Positions 44,847 through 54,037 are shown, counted from the first letter of the stretch. The stretch: 64,000 nt of DNA from Micromonospora parathelypteridis (GCF_014201145.1 NZ_JACHDP010000001.1:1736001-1800000); one strand, 5' to 3'. Made by a program: numbers and translations. Notes: generated from the sequence alone by a model not told the origin.

Positions 44847-45581
44847 CTACCAGCGGCCGAGCCGGGTGGCGAGCACGCTGAGCGCCGCCACGCCGGCGGT
44901 GGAGGTACGCAGCACGGCCGGCCCGAGCCGCACCGGCCGGCCTCCAGCCTCCTGAAAAGCTGTCAGCTCGGCCGGGGCGATGCCCCCTTCGGGCCCCACC
45001 ACCAGGACGATCTCACCGGCGGACGGCAGCTCGGCGGTAGTGAGCCGCTCCGTTGCCTCCTCGTGCAGCACGAAGCCGGCGGCGGCGCCGGTGATCCGGC
45101 GGGCCACCGTCGCGGTGGACTCGTCCGGCGCACCGGCCACCACCGGCAGCCAGGGACGGCGCGCCTGCTTGGCGGCCTCCCGAGCGGTGGCCACCCACTT
45201 GTCCCGGGCGCGTACGCCACGGTCTCCGCGCCACTGCGTCACCGAGCGGGACGCCGCCCAGGGCACGATCTCGTCGACCCCGACCTCGGTCATCGCCTGC
45301 ACGGCCAGCTCACCCCGGTCGCCCTTGGCGATGCCCTGCACGGTCACCAGCCGGGGTACGGGCGCGTCCGCGTACCCCCGGGAGGTGACGGTGACCTCCA
45401 GGCTGCCCCGGCCGACGGCGGTGACCACCGCGGCGGCCGTGCCGCCCCGACCGTCGGCGAGCAGCAGCTCCTCGCCGACGCGCAGCCGCTGCACGGTCGC
45501 GGCGTGGTGCCCCTCCGGGCCGTCCAGGGTGAGCGCGTCGCCGGTGGGCAGCGCCTCGACCAGGAACAGCGGCGCGGACAC
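44847..45581 (-). CDS. rsmE: 16S rRNA (uracil1498-N3)-methyltransferase
   Basis: A 244-residue SPOUT-class methyltransferase. The N-terminal PUA-like domain (GPEGHHAATVQRLRVGEELLLADGRGG) is followed by the knotted SPOUT domain with VVGPEGGIAPAEL and LRTSTAGVAALSV, the AdoMet-binding motifs. It methylates U1498 of 16S rRNA. GTG at 45581 lies 1 bp after the dnaJ stop codon. The genes hrcA-dnaJ-rsmE form an operon as in mycobacteria. Confidence 0.94.
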   Translation of the reverse strand: MSAPLFLVEALPTGDALTLDGPEGHHAATVQRLRVGEELLLADGRGGTAAAVVTAVGRGSLEVTVTSRGYADAPVPRLVTVQGIAKGDRGELAVQAMTEVGVDEIVPWAASRSVTQWRGDRGVRARDKWVATAREAAKQARRPWLPVVAGAPDESTATVARRITGAAAGFVLHEEATERLTTAELPSAGEIVLVVGPEGGIAPAELTAFQEAGGRPVRLGPAVLRTSTAGVAALSVLATRLGRW

Positions 45582-45582
45582 C

Positions 45583-46731
45583 TCAGGCGTGCCCGTTGAA
45601 CGCGTCGCGCATCCGGGAGAAGAAGCCGCCCTGCTTGGACAGCTCGGCGACCTCCTCACCACGGGTCTTGGCGAAGTCGCGCAGCATCTTCTCCTGGTCC
45701 GGGTCGAGCTTGGTCGGCGTCCGGACGTCCAGGTGCACGTAGAGGTCGCCCCGGCCGGTGCCACGCAGGTGTGGCACACCCCGGGCGCGCAGCCGCAGCG
45801 TGCTGGCCGGCTGGGTGCCGGCCTTGACGTCGACCGTCTCCTCGCTGTCCAGGGTCTTGATGGTCAGGCGGGTGCCGAGCGCCGCCGCGGTCATCGGCAC
45901 GGTGACGCGGCAGTGCAGGTCGTCGCCCTTGCGGGAGTAGACGTCGTGCGGCCGCTCGTGGATCTCCACGTAGAGGTCGCCGGCGGTGCCGCCACCCGGG
46001 CCCACCTCGCCCTGCTGGGCCAGCCGGATCCGCATGCCGTCCTCGACCCCGGCCGGGATCTTGACGGTCAGCGAGCGGCGGGTGCGCACCCGGCCGTCGC
46101 CGGCGCAGGTGGGGCAGGGGTGCGGGATGGTGGTGCCGTAGCCCTGGCACACGGTGCACGGCCGGGCGGAGACCACCTGGCCGAGGAAGGTGCGCTGCAC
46201 CGACTGCACCTCACCCCGCCCGGCGCACGCCTCGCAGGTCGCCAGGTGGGTGCCGGCGGCCGTGCCCGCTCCGGAGCAGGTGGTGCAGAGCACGGCCGTG
46301 TCGACGGTGATCGGCGCCTCGACGCCGAACGCCGTCTCGTGCAGGTCCAACTCGAGTCGCAGGATCGCGTCGGCACCCGGCCGGGTACGCGGACGCGGGC
46401 CACGGGCGCCACCGGCCGCGCCACCGAAGAACGCGTCCATGATGTCCTGGAAACCGACGAACGGGCCGGCACCACCCGGACCACCCGGGCCGCCAGCGCC
46501 GCCACCGCCACCCGGGGCGAGCGGGTCGCCACCCAGGTCGACGATCTGCCGCTTCCGGTCGTCCGAGAGGACCTCGTACGCGGCGTTGATGTCCTTGAAC
46601 TTCTCCTGAGCCTCCGGGTCCGGATTGACGTCCGGGTGGAACTGGCGCGCCAACTTGCGGTAGGCGCGCTTGATCTCGTCATCGGAGGCTTCCCGGCTCA
46701 CACCGAGAATGCCGTAGTAGTCCCTGGCCAC
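45583..46731 (-). CDS. dnaJ: Chaperone protein DnaJ (DnaJ2 type)
   Basis: A 382-residue Hsp40 co-chaperone of DnaK. J-domain [35 protein letters not shown] with HPD; a Gly-rich linker; four CxxCxGxG-type zinc motifs ([32 protein letters not shown]); and the C-terminal substrate-binding domain. GTG at 46731 (VARDYYG) fits the family; an ATG at 46749 gives 6 extra residues. It is the middle gene of hrcA-dnaJ-rsmE; this hrcA-linked paralogue is usually called DnaJ2. Confidence 0.95.
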   Translation of the reverse strand: MARDYYGILGVSREASDDEIKRAYRKLARQFHPDVNPDPEAQEKFKDINAAYEVLSDDRKRQIVDLGGDPLAPGGGGGAGGPGGPGGAGPFVGFQDIMDAFFGGAAGGARGPRPRTRPGADAILRLELDLHETAFGVEAPITVDTAVLCTTCSGAGTAAGTHLATCEACAGRGEVQSVQRTFLGQVVSARPCTVCQGYGTTIPHPCPTCAGDGRVRTRRSLTVKIPAGVEDGMRIRLAQQGEVGPGGGTAGDLYVEIHERPHDVYSRKGDDLHCRVTVPMTAAALGTRLTIKTLDSEETVDVKAGTQPASTLRLRARGVPHLRGTGRGDLYVHLDVRTPTKLDPDQEKMLRDFAKTRGEEVAELSKQGGFFSRMRDAFNGHA

Positions 46732-46801
46732 TGCGTTCCGTGTCCTCATGTTCGTCTCGCGTTGCGCCGATCCGGCGGCAGCCGGCCGTCGGCCCTGACT
46801 G

Positions 46802-47824
46802 TCAGTTCTGGGCCAGCAACTCGCCCACGTAGCGTGCCACGGCGCGCACCGTGGCGATATTGCCGGGGTAGTCCATCCGGGTGGGCCCCAGCACCCCCAG
46901 GCCGCCGACGATCGTGGCGCCTGGGCCGTACCCGGTGCTGACCACGGAGGCGGCGCGCAGGTTGTCGAACTCGTTCTCGTCGCCGATCAGCACCCGGGTC
47001 GTGCTCGGCTCGGTCTCGCCGATGAGCTTGAGGAGCACGACCTCCTCCTCCAGCGCCTCGAGGATCGGCCGCAGCGAACCCTGGAAGTCGAGCAGGCCGC
47101 CCCGGGTGAGGTTGGCGGTGCCGGCGAGCGCGATGCGTTCTTCATGGCGCTCGACCAGCGTCTCCAGGAGCACCGTGGCGAGGGTGGTCATCGTCGGACG
47201 CAGCTCGGCTGGCGCCTCTTCGACAAGCGCCTGCACCAACGGCGGCGTGTCGGACAGCCGGGCGCCGGCGAGCTTTTCGTTGACCAACCGGCGCAGGTCG
47301 GTGACGTTGTCGGCGGGCACCGGGCCGGGCAGCTCCACCAGCCGCTGTTCCACGCGGCCGGTGTCGGCGATCATGACGAGCATCAGCCGGGTGGTGGAGA
47401 TCGGCACCAGCTCCAGGTGACGAACCGAGGAACGGGCCAGGCTCGGGTACTGCACGACGGCGACCTGCCGGGTCAGCTGAGCGAGCAGCCGCACCGTGCG
47501 GTGCACCACGTCGTCGAGGTCGACCGCGCCGACCAGGAAGCGCTCGATGGCCCGGCGCTCGGCCGGGCTGAGTGGCTTGACCCGGGACAACCGGTCGACG
47601 AAGAGCCGGTAGCCGCGATCGGTGGGCACCCGGCCGGCACTGGTGTGCGGCTGCCGGATGTAGCCCTCTTCCTCCAGCACGGCCATGTCGTTGCGGACCG
47701 TGGCCGGAGACACGCCGAGCTGGTGCCGCTCGACGAGCGCCTTGCTGCCGACCGGCTCCTGGGTGGAGACGTAGTCCTCGACGATCGCGCGGAGCACGGC
47801 GAGTTTCCGGTCGTCGAGACCCAT
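46802..47824 (-). CDS. hrcA: Heat-inducible transcription repressor HrcA
   Basis: A 340-residue repressor that binds CIRCE elements. N-terminal winged helix: [54 protein letters not shown]. The C terminus is the GAF-like dimerisation domain. The start [10 protein letters not shown] at 47824 has an AGGAGG site about 9 nt upstream. A CIRCE element lies 57 bp upstream, so it autoregulates the hrcA-dnaJ operon. Confidence 0.96.
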   Translation of the reverse strand: MGLDDRKLAVLRAIVEDYVSTQEPVGSKALVERHQLGVSPATVRNDMAVLEEEGYIRQPHTSAGRVPTDRGYRLFVDRLSRVKPLSPAERRAIERFLVGAVDLDDVVHRTVRLLAQLTRQVAVVQYPSLARSSVRHLELVPISTTRLMLVMIADTGRVEQRLVELPGPVPADNVTDLRRLVNEKLAGARLSDTPPLVQALVEEAPAELRPTMTTLATVLLETLVERHEERIALAGTANLTRGGLLDFQGSLRPILEALEEEVVLLKLIGETEPSTTRVLIGDENEFDNLRAASVVSTGYGPGATIVGGLGVLGPTRMDYPGNIATVRAVARYVGELLAQN

Positions 47825-47880
47825 TCTCCGCACCTCCTGTCGCACGTCGGCCGCCGGCGCCATAGGCCGGCCGGGCCTTC

Positions 47881-47907
47881 CTGGCACTCGACTGTAACGA
47901 GTGCCAG
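47881..47907 (-). promoter_or_regulatory. CIRCE element upstream of hrcA
   Basis: CTGGCACTC, then nine bases, then GAGTGCCAG: a perfect 9-9-9 inverted repeat. It agrees with the CIRCE consensus (TTAGCACTC-N9-GAGTGCTAA) except at its outermost bases. HrcA is expected to bind here and repress hrcA-dnaJ-rsmE at normal temperature. Confidence 0.95.
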
Positions 47908-48049
47908 TCTACGTCGGCGTACCCGCCGGCGCGATGATCAACGGCGGCTCATCGGTGCGGCTCGCGCAACCCCGCTGGGCCGATCGGCCCACACTGCCGG
48001 GCGGAGTCGCTCTGGTGCGGCGTTGCCACTGGCCTCTACCGTGACATCC

Positions 48050-48679
48050 ATGACTGAACCTCCTCGCCCTCCCGGAGCGGGTGAGCCCGGCGACTACCCG
48101 CCGGAGCCGACCTCCCCGAGCTCGTTTCCGTCGGCCGAGCCGCCCACCGCACCACTGTCCGGGGCACCCGGCCCGGGCGGCTATCCCCCGGCCGGTGGCT
48201 ATCCTCCGCCCACTGGTGACCAACCGCCGTCAGGTGGCTACCCTCCGGCGGGTGGCTATCCTCCGCCCGGCGGTTACCCCCCGCCCGGCGGCTACCCCGC
48301 CGGCGGATATCCGACCGGTGGCGCCTACGGCGGCTATGCCAGCAACGAGGACAAGACCTGGGCGCTGGTCGCGCACTTCGGCGGTTCCCTCGGCGCGCTG
48401 ATCAGCTTTGGTCCGCTGGGCTTCGTCGCCCCGCTCATCGCCTACCTGGCCCGCGGTAACCAGTCGCCGGCCGTCCGGGCGCACGCTCTGGCCGCCCTGA
48501 ACTTCCAGATCCTCTGGTCGATCATCGCGTTCGTGCTGCTCTTCGTGAGCTGGTGCCTGCTCTTCCTGCCCAGCATCGCCGTCGTGGTGATCCAGATCCT
48601 GTTCGGGATCATCGCGGGCATGAAGGCCAACGAGGGCACCGCCTACCGCTACCCGATGTCCGCCAACTTCATCAAGTGA
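48050..48679 (+). CDS. DUF4870-domain membrane protein with Pro/Gly/Tyr repeats
   Basis: A 209-residue protein. The N-terminal about 105 residues are rich in GGYPPAGGYPPPG-type repeats, likely disordered and cytoplasmic. A C-terminal DUF4870 (Tic20-like) membrane domain follows, with about three helices: KTWALVAHFGGSLGALISFGPLGFVAPLIAYL, LNFQILWSIIAFVLLFVSWC and SIAVVVIQILFGIIAGMKANEG. The domain's function is unknown. ATG at 48050. It is divergent from hrcA, and two strong hairpins follow its stop codon. Confidence 0.85.
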   Translation: MTEPPRPPGAGEPGDYPPEPTSPSSFPSAEPPTAPLSGAPGPGGYPPAGGYPPPTGDQPPSGGYPPAGGYPPPGGYPPPGGYPAGGYPTGGAYGGYASNEDKTWALVAHFGGSLGALISFGPLGFVAPLIAYLARGNQSPAVRAHALAALNFQILWSIIAFVLLFVSWCLLFLPSIAVVVIQILFGIIAGMKANEGTAYRYPMSANFIK

Positions 48680-48681
48680 TC

Positions 48682-48742
48682 CGGGCCGGCCGCTCCCCCG
48701 GCCGGCCCGCAGCACCCGCTGCCCCGGTCCGGGGCAGCGGGT
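48682..48742. terminator. Two tandem hairpins between convergent genes
   Basis: Two perfect GC-rich stems lie end to end between the DUF4870 gene and hemW: one of 10 bp (48682-48691 with 48700-48709) and one of 12 bp (48714-48725 with 48731-48742). They probably form a bidirectional terminator for both genes. Confidence 0.8.
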
Positions 48743-48746
48743 CCGC

Positions 48747-49970
48747 TCAGGGCAGCAGGTCGCGCACGACCGCGTCGGCCAGCAGCCGCCCGCGCAGGGT
48801 GAGCACCGCCCGGCCGGCCGCGTACGCATCGGTGTCCAGCAGGCCGTCGGCCAGCGCCCGCTCCGCACCGGCCCGGCCGACGCCGTCGAGCACCGCCAGC
48901 GGCAGGCCGCTGGCGAGTCGCAGCCGGAGCATCACGTCCTCCATGTGCGCCTCGTCGACCGTGAGCACCTCCCGGGCGAGGCCAGGAGACGCGCCCGCGG
49001 CCAACCGCTGGGCGTACGCCGAGGGGTGTTTGACGTTCCACCAGCGCACCCCACCGACGTGGCTGTGCGCCCCCGGCCCCAGCCCCCACCAGTCCGCGCC
49101 GGTCCAGTAGAGCAGGTTGTGCCGGCAGCGGGCCTCGTCGGTGCGGGCCCAGTTGGAGACCTCGTACCAGGAGAGCCCGGCCGCGTCGAGTGCGGCCTCC
49201 GCGGCGAGGTAGCGGTCCGCGGCCACGTCGTCACTGGGGTACGCCAGCTCGCCGCGCCTCATCCGGGCGGCGAGCCGGGTGCCGTCCTCGACGATCAGGG
49301 CGTACGCGCTGACGTGGTCCACCCCGGCGGCCACGACCTGCTCCAGCGATGCGGCGAAGTCCTCGGCCCGCTCCCCCGGCGTCCCGTAGATCAGATCCAG
49401 GTTGACGTGCTCGAACCCGGCGTCCCGGGCCTCCAGGGCGGCGGCGGTGGCCCGGCCGGCGCTGTGTTTGCGGTCCAGGATCGCCAGCACTCCCGGGGAG
49501 GCGGACTGCATGCCCAGCGAGATCCGGGTGTAGCCGGCGGACCGCAGCAGCTTCAACGATTCCGGGGTGACCGATTCCGGGTTGGCCTCGGTGGTGACCT
49601 CGGCGTCGGCGGCCAGCCCCCAGGTGCGGTCGATGCCGTCGAGGATGCGGGCCAGGTCGTCGGCGGGGAGCAGGGTGGGCGTGCCGCCGCCGACGAAGAC
49701 GGTGTCGACCCGGGGCGGCGGGCTGTCGCCGAGCACCCGGGCCGCGAGTGCCAACTCGGCCAGGACGGTGTCGGCGTACCCCTCGCGGCTGGCGCCACCG
49801 CCCAGCTCGGCCGCCGTGTAGGTGTTGAAGTCGCAGTAGCCGCAGCGGCTCGCGCAGAACGGGACGTGCACGTACACGCCGAAGCCGCGCGCGCCGACCG
49901 CTGCGGTGGCGGTGGCGGGCAGCGATCCGTCAACGGGGACGGTCTCACCATCTGGAAGGACGCCGGGCAT
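48747..49970 (-). CDS. hemW: Radical SAM heme chaperone HemW
   Basis: A 407-residue radical SAM protein related to oxygen-independent coproporphyrinogen oxidase. The [4Fe-4S] motif is CASRCGYC (C-x3-C-x2-C), followed by FVGGGTPTLLPADDL. It has the HemW-type C-terminal domain (WWGLGPGAHSHVGGVRWWNVKHP). HemW proteins act as heme chaperones and lack the extra N-terminal cysteine of true HemN. ATG at 49970. It shares the start region with the divergent enoyl-CoA hydratase gene; the two start codons are 20 bp or less apart. Confidence 0.93.
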   Translation of the reverse strand: MPGVLPDGETVPVDGSLPATATAAVGARGFGVYVHVPFCASRCGYCDFNTYTAAELGGGASREGYADTVLAELALAARVLGDSPPPRVDTVFVGGGTPTLLPADDLARILDGIDRTWGLAADAEVTTEANPESVTPESLKLLRSAGYTRISLGMQSASPGVLAILDRKHSAGRATAAALEARDAGFEHVNLDLIYGTPGERAEDFAASLEQVVAAGVDHVSAYALIVEDGTRLAARMRRGELAYPSDDVAADRYLAAEAALDAAGLSWYEVSNWARTDEARCRHNLLYWTGADWWGLGPGAHSHVGGVRWWNVKHPSAYAQRLAAGASPGLAREVLTVDEAHMEDVMLRLRLASGLPLAVLDGVGRAGAERALADGLLDTDAYAAGRAVLTLRGRLLADAVVRDLLP

Positions 49971-49989
49971 GGCCACTAGTGTGCCCGGC

Positions 49990-50799
49990 ATGACCTCTCC
50001 CGACGTCCTCGTGCGGGTCGCCACGGCCCGTGGGGTGACCACCCTCACCCTGGACAGCCCGCACAACCGCAACGCGCTCTCCACCGGCCTGATGACCCAG
50101 CTGCTGGCCGGGCTGGCGGACGCGGTCGCCGACGACGCGGTTCGAGTGATCGTGCTCGACCACACCGGCCCGGTCTTCTGCTCCGGAGCCGACCTGAAGG
50201 AGACCGCCGCGGCGTACGCCAGTGGGACGGTGCCCGCCGGGATGCTGGGTGACGTGCTCGCCGCGCTCTGGGAGTGCCCGAAGCCCGTGCTGGCCCGGGT
50301 CGCCGGGCCGGCGCGAGCCGGTGGGCTGGGCCTGATCGCCGCCGCCGACCTGGCGGTCTGCGCCGATCAGGCGACGTTCGCGTTCACCGAGGTGCGGATC
50401 GGGGTGATCCCGGCGGTGATCTCGGCGACCGTGCTGCCCCGGCTGCACCCGCGCGCCGCCGCCGAGCTGTACCTGACCGGAGACACCTTCGACGGCCGGC
50501 GGGCCGCCGAGATCGGCCTGGTCACGGCGTCCGTGCCGGCAGACGGCCTGGACGCGGCGGTGCAGCGGTTCTGCGACTCGCTGGTCCGCGGCGCGCCCGG
50601 CGCGCTGGCCGGCGCGAAGGAGCTGCTGCGCCGGCCGGGCACCGCCGAGCTGCGTGGCGACCTGGCCCGGTTGGCCGCCCTCTCGACCGGCTACTTCCTC
50701 TCCGACGAGGGACGCGAGGGGGTCACCGCGTTCCGGGAGAAGAGATTGACTCGATGGGTGGCCGCTCTGGACGCGGATCACGGTGATCATGCCGGGTAG
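49990..50799 (+). CDS. Enoyl-CoA hydratase/isomerase family protein
   Basis: A 269-residue crotonase-fold protein. Substrate-binding parts are NRNALS, CSGADLKETAAAYASG and RVAGPARAGGLGLIAAADLAVCAD (the oxyanion hole). ATG at 49990 (MTSPDVLVRV) matches the family start; an ATG at 49969 has a better ribosome site (GGAAGGA) and adds 7 residues. Its stop codon lies inside a 26-bp direct repeat. No other beta-oxidation gene is adjacent. Confidence 0.87.
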   Translation: MTSPDVLVRVATARGVTTLTLDSPHNRNALSTGLMTQLLAGLADAVADDAVRVIVLDHTGPVFCSGADLKETAAAYASGTVPAGMLGDVLAALWECPKPVLARVAGPARAGGLGLIAAADLAVCADQATFAFTEVRIGVIPAVISATVLPRLHPRAAAELYLTGDTFDGRRAAEIGLVTASVPADGLDAAVQRFCDSLVRGAPGALAGAKELLRRPGTAELRGDLARLAALSTGYFLSDEGREGVTAFREKRLTRWVAALDADHGDHAG

Positions 50800-50846
50800 G
50801 ACCGGGGGTGCCGGGGCCGGTGCCGGGTAGGACCGGGGTGCCGGGG
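50790..50846. repeat. Direct repeat spanning the enoyl-CoA hydratase stop codon
   Basis: Two near-identical 26-27-bp copies beginning TGCCGGGTAGGACCGGGG start at 50790 and 50821. The first contains the TAG stop codon of the enoyl-CoA hydratase gene, so the last codons and stop have been locally duplicated downstream. Confidence 0.85.
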
Positions 50847-50886
50847 ACGGCCACTGCTAGGTGGCGTCCCCGGCCGCTCGGTCGGG

Positions 50887-51651
50887 TCACCAGGCGGTCG
50901 CGCCGCCGTCGACCGGGTAGTTCGCCCCGGTGATGTACGACGCCCGGTCCGATGCGAGGAACACCACCAGCTCGGCGACCTCCTCGGGGCGGGCAAACCG
51001 CTTGAGGAGGGTCTTGCTGGTGATCGCGTCCCGGGCCGCCTGGTTGTCGCCCAGGTCGCGCTCACTGGCCGGGGTGAGGATGGGCCCGGGGCTGACCGCG
51101 ACCGCCCGGATCCCGTGTGGCGCGCCTTCGAGCGCCAACTGTCGCGTCAAACCGATGACGCCGGCGTTCGCCGCGGTGTGGCCGACCATCGGGGGGACCT
51201 GACCCGCGATCATGCCGGCCATGGAGGCGGCGTTGATGATGACGCCCCCGCCGCGCTGGACGAGGTGCGGCCAGGCGAACTTCGACACGAAGTAGGGAAT
51301 GTCGAGTTCACCGGTGATGGTGTACCTCCAGTCCTCGACGGAGAAGTCCGGCATCGGGCCGAAGCGGAGCGCGGCCGCGTTGTTGTAGACCACGTCGAGC
51401 CCGCCATAGGCCGCGGCGGCGTCCTCGACGAGCTTCCGCACCTGCTCCGGGTTGGTGAGATCGACTGGCGCGATGCCGGTCATCTCACCGCCGGCGATCC
51501 GGACGAGTTCGACCGTCTCCTCGTTGCCGGCCACCTGGATGTCGGCCCCGACGACCTTCGCGCCCTCCCGCGCGAACGTCAGCGCCGCGACGCGTCCCAG
51601 ACCGCCGCCGGTGCCGGTGACGAGCACAACCTTGCCGTCGAGCGTTCCCAT
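50887..51651 (-). CDS. SDR-family protein with altered catalytic residues
   Basis: A 254-residue short-chain dehydrogenase fold: VLVTGTGGGLGRVAAL for NAD(P) binding, NNAAALRFGP, NAASMAG with the catalytic Ser143, and SPGPILTP. At the usual Tyr-x-x-x-Lys position the sequence is GHTAANAG, giving His158 and Asn162 in place of Tyr and Lys. A similar H-T-A-x-N/K variant is known among some SDRs, but normal dehydrogenase activity is doubtful. ATG at 51651 with a perfect AAGGAGGA site. Upstream lie two palindromic operators. It may have been recruited for another reaction or for substrate binding. Confidence 0.85.
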   Translation of the reverse strand: MGTLDGKVVLVTGTGGGLGRVAALTFAREGAKVVGADIQVAGNEETVELVRIAGGEMTGIAPVDLTNPEQVRKLVEDAAAAYGGLDVVYNNAAALRFGPMPDFSVEDWRYTITGELDIPYFVSKFAWPHLVQRGGGVIINAASMAGMIAGQVPPMVGHTAANAGVIGLTRQLALEGAPHGIRAVAVSPGPILTPASERDLGDNQAARDAITSKTLLKRFARPEEVAELVVFLASDRASYITGANYPVDGGATAW

Positions 51652-51714
51652 GGAACTCCTCCTTGCTCCGTGGCCGGTCCGGCCGCCTGCGTGTTCGACC
51701 GGGCGGGCCAGCGA

Positions 51715-51751
51715 TTGACATGTCAACCGCCTCAAGTCCTTGACCGGTCAA
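51715..51751. promoter_or_regulatory. Tandem 12-bp palindromic operators
   Basis: TTGACATGTCAA (51715-51726) and TTGACCGGTCAA (51740-51751) are two perfect palindromes of the form TTGAC-NN-GTCAA, 25 bp apart start to start, 64 bp upstream of the SDR start codon. The TTGACA of the first could double as a -35 element on the plus strand. The spacing of about 2.4 helical turns suggests two repressor dimers, perhaps TetR-type. No regulator gene is adjacent. Confidence 0.7.
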
Positions 51752-52051
51752 TCACCTCCCCACAGGGTCGCGGCGGTGATGCGCACGACAGGTCAGCCCG
51801 CCGAAACGCTGGGTGCTTGCCACCCGGCTGGCGGGACCTGGCAGGAGATGCCTCGATTGTCGCCGAGCCATGGTGGGCGGCGAGGCCATACGAGGAGGTG
51901 AGACCACGCCTGAAGCGGGAATGCCTCGATCGGAACGCGTCGGCGGAGCCGACCCCGAACCGGGGCGGAGCCGCCGAGCCGGCCCCGAACCGCTCGGACG
52001 ACCCGAACGGAGCGGCGGGGACGTACGCTTGGCAGACTTGTCGATCTGGGG
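51752..52051. other. Intergenic region upstream of the lysozyme-like gene
   Basis: About 300 bp without a convincing gene. It contains a short duplicated GC-rich segment near 51943-51995 (CCGACCCCGAACCG and CCGGCCCCGAACCG) and the promoter region of the next gene. I see no RNA gene or operator here. Confidence 0.4.
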
Positions 52052-52912
52052 GTGTGGGTGCGAACTCGGGCAGCCGTAGCGGGTGGAGTGGTGCTCATCC
52101 TCGTCGCCGTGATCGCGATCTGGCTCGTCGTACGGCAGGTCGGCGACCGCCTCCAGCTGCCGACGCTGTCACGAAAGTGCACCGTGCAGGCTGACGGCCG
52201 GGTCGCGCTGGATGCCGACCAGATGGCAAACGCGGCGACCATCGCGGCGATCGGCGCGAAGCGCGGCATGCCCGAGCGGGCCGTGGTTGTCGCGCTGGCC
52301 ACGGCGTACCAGGAGTCCGGGCTGCGCAACCTCGCTGACGGCGACCGGGACTCGGTCGGCCTGTTCCAGCAGCGACCGAGCCAGGGCTGGGGCACCCCGG
52401 CACAGATCCGCGACCCGCGCTACGCGGCCAACCGGTTCTACGCGGCGCTCAAGAAAGTGCGCGGCTGGGAGAAGATGCGCGTCACCGACGCCGCCCAACG
52501 GGTGCAGCGATCCGCCTTCCCCGAGGCCTACCAGAAATGGGCCGACGACTCCGAGGTGCTCAGCCGGGCACTGATGGGCGACGCCAGCGGCGCGGTCGCG
52601 TGCACGGTGGGGCGTACCCCGGCAATGCACGGCGCGGCGGCGGCCGCGCAGCTCACCCGCAACCTGGCGCTGGACTGGGGGTTGAAGGGCCTCGACCCGA
52701 CCGACCCGACCGGGCTGGCGGTGACGCCGGGCGACCAGCGTGACGGCTGGCGGTACGCGCACTGGCTGGTTTCGCACGCCCAGGACCACGGGGTGAAGCG
52801 CGTCCGCTTCGGCGACCTGGAGTGGACCGCTCGCGACGGCACCTGGGATCGGGTGAGCGGCCAGCAGAACCCCGCCGGTCAGGTGGTCGCCGAGGTGTTC
52901 AACGAGGGGTGA
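52052..52912 (+). CDS. Membrane-anchored lysozyme-like protein
   Basis: A 286-residue protein with one N-terminal membrane anchor (AVAGGVVLILVAVIAIWLVV) and an extracytoplasmic domain. The central part, PERAVVVALATAYQESGLRNL followed by GDRDSVGLFQQRPSQGWGTPAQIRDPRYAANRFYAAL, matches a common actinobacterial lysozyme/transglycosylase-like domain with the catalytic Glu in QESG. The family is often misnamed heavy metal transporter. The C terminus may bind peptidoglycan. GTG at 52052; a GTG two codons later is an alternative. Cell wall remodelling is the likely role. Confidence 0.7.
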   Translation: MWVRTRAAVAGGVVLILVAVIAIWLVVRQVGDRLQLPTLSRKCTVQADGRVALDADQMANAATIAAIGAKRGMPERAVVVALATAYQESGLRNLADGDRDSVGLFQQRPSQGWGTPAQIRDPRYAANRFYAALKKVRGWEKMRVTDAAQRVQRSAFPEAYQKWADDSEVLSRALMGDASGAVACTVGRTPAMHGAAAAAQLTRNLALDWGLKGLDPTDPTGLAVTPGDQRDGWRYAHWLVSHAQDHGVKRVRFGDLEWTARDGTWDRVSGQQNPAGQVVAEVFNEG

Positions 52913-53134
52913 CCGGCCCGGATCTCTTAACCGGCAGTCACCGCACAATCGGACAAAATAGTTCGATCCCCTCAACTTGTCGTGGAAGTCTCACGCTACG
53001 CAGTCCTCCCGCTGCACGGGGTCCCACTGAGGGCACACCCGTGAAACACACCCTCCCCGATGCCCTGGCCATCGCGTTACGATCGGCGGCCTGTGCCAGA
53101 AAAGGTTTCACCTCATGGGGAGGGGTACGACGCG

Positions 53135-54037
53135 GTGTTCGATTACGGCGACCGGACCGGTTACGAACCGATCAGCGACACTGACCGCAAGGAGTTTCAC
53201 GAGCAGGGCTTCCTCCTGCTGCGCAACGTCCTGACGGAGGACCACCGGGCGGCGCTGGAGGCGGCAGTCGACCGCGTCTACGCGGAGGAGCAGGCGAAGG
53301 GCACCACCAAGAAGGACGGCACCCTGCACCTGCTGGGCTTCCTGGAGCGCGACGAGCTCTTCGGCGAGCTGCTCACCCACCCGATCGCTTTCCCGTACAT
53401 GTGGGGGCTGGCCGGTTGGAACATCTACACCCACCACAACCACCTGGACGTCACCCCGCCGGCGGCTGAGCCGGAGAAGCCCTACTGGGGTTGGCACCAG
53501 GACGGGTACCGGCAGAACTCCGACCCTGAGACGATGGACCCGAACCTGCCTCGGCCGATGTTCTCGCTGAAGGTCGCGTACGTGCTGTCGGACCTCTCCG
53601 AGACCGGCCGCGGCGCCACCAAGGTCATCCCGGGCAGCCACCTGTTGAACTCGCTGCCCCGGCCCGCGGACCTCAGCGTGCACAACCCGGACCCGGAGGG
53701 CACGGTGGAGATCACCGCCAACCCGGGCGACGCCTTCATCTTCGACCGCCGGCAGTGGCACTCGCGGTCGACGAACCTGTCGACCATCACCCGCAAGATG
53801 CTCTTCGTCGGCTACACCTACCGGTGGATCCGTCCGCTGGACGAGCTGCACCCCGACGTGAACGGCGAGTGGTACCGCAACCGCACCCCGGTGCAGCGCC
53901 AGCTGATCGGTGAGGGCACCCACACCGCCAACTACTGGGGCATCAACTGGGACGGGTACGTCGACGACGAGATCCCACTGCGCAAGGAGCTCAAGGAGCG
54001 CGGCCGGCTCGACCGCAGCGTCCCCTGGCTCCGCTGA
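53135..54037 (+). CDS. Phytanoyl-CoA dioxygenase family protein
   Basis: A 300-residue Fe(II)/2-oxoglutarate-dependent oxygenase. The iron facial triad is His and Asp in WGWHQDGYRQ and a distal His in DRRQWHSRS. Family landmarks include FLLLRNVLTEDHRAAL and GATKVIPGSHLLNSL. Members hydroxylate lipids, ectoine or antibiotic intermediates; the substrate here is unknown. GTG at 53135 is preferred because GGGGAGGGG lies 9 nt upstream; a GTG at 53093 lacks one. A strong terminator follows, so it is monocistronic. Confidence 0.88.
   Translation: MFDYGDRTGYEPISDTDRKEFHEQGFLLLRNVLTEDHRAALEAAVDRVYAEEQAKGTTKKDGTLHLLGFLERDELFGELLTHPIAFPYMWGLAGWNIYTHHNHLDVTPPAAEPEKPYWGWHQDGYRQNSDPETMDPNLPRPMFSLKVAYVLSDLSETGRGATKVIPGSHLLNSLPRPADLSVHNPDPEGTVEITANPGDAFIFDRRQWHSRSTNLSTITRKMLFVGYTYRWIRPLDELHPDVNGEWYRNRTPVQRQLIGEGTHTANYWGINWDGYVDDEIPLRKELKERGRLDRSVPWLR

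Noticed and set aside
53135..54037. Ectoine hydroxylase
   Set aside because: The protein belongs to the same superfamily, but no ectABC genes are present, and the conserved hydroxylase sequence around the iron ligands cannot be confirmed by eye.
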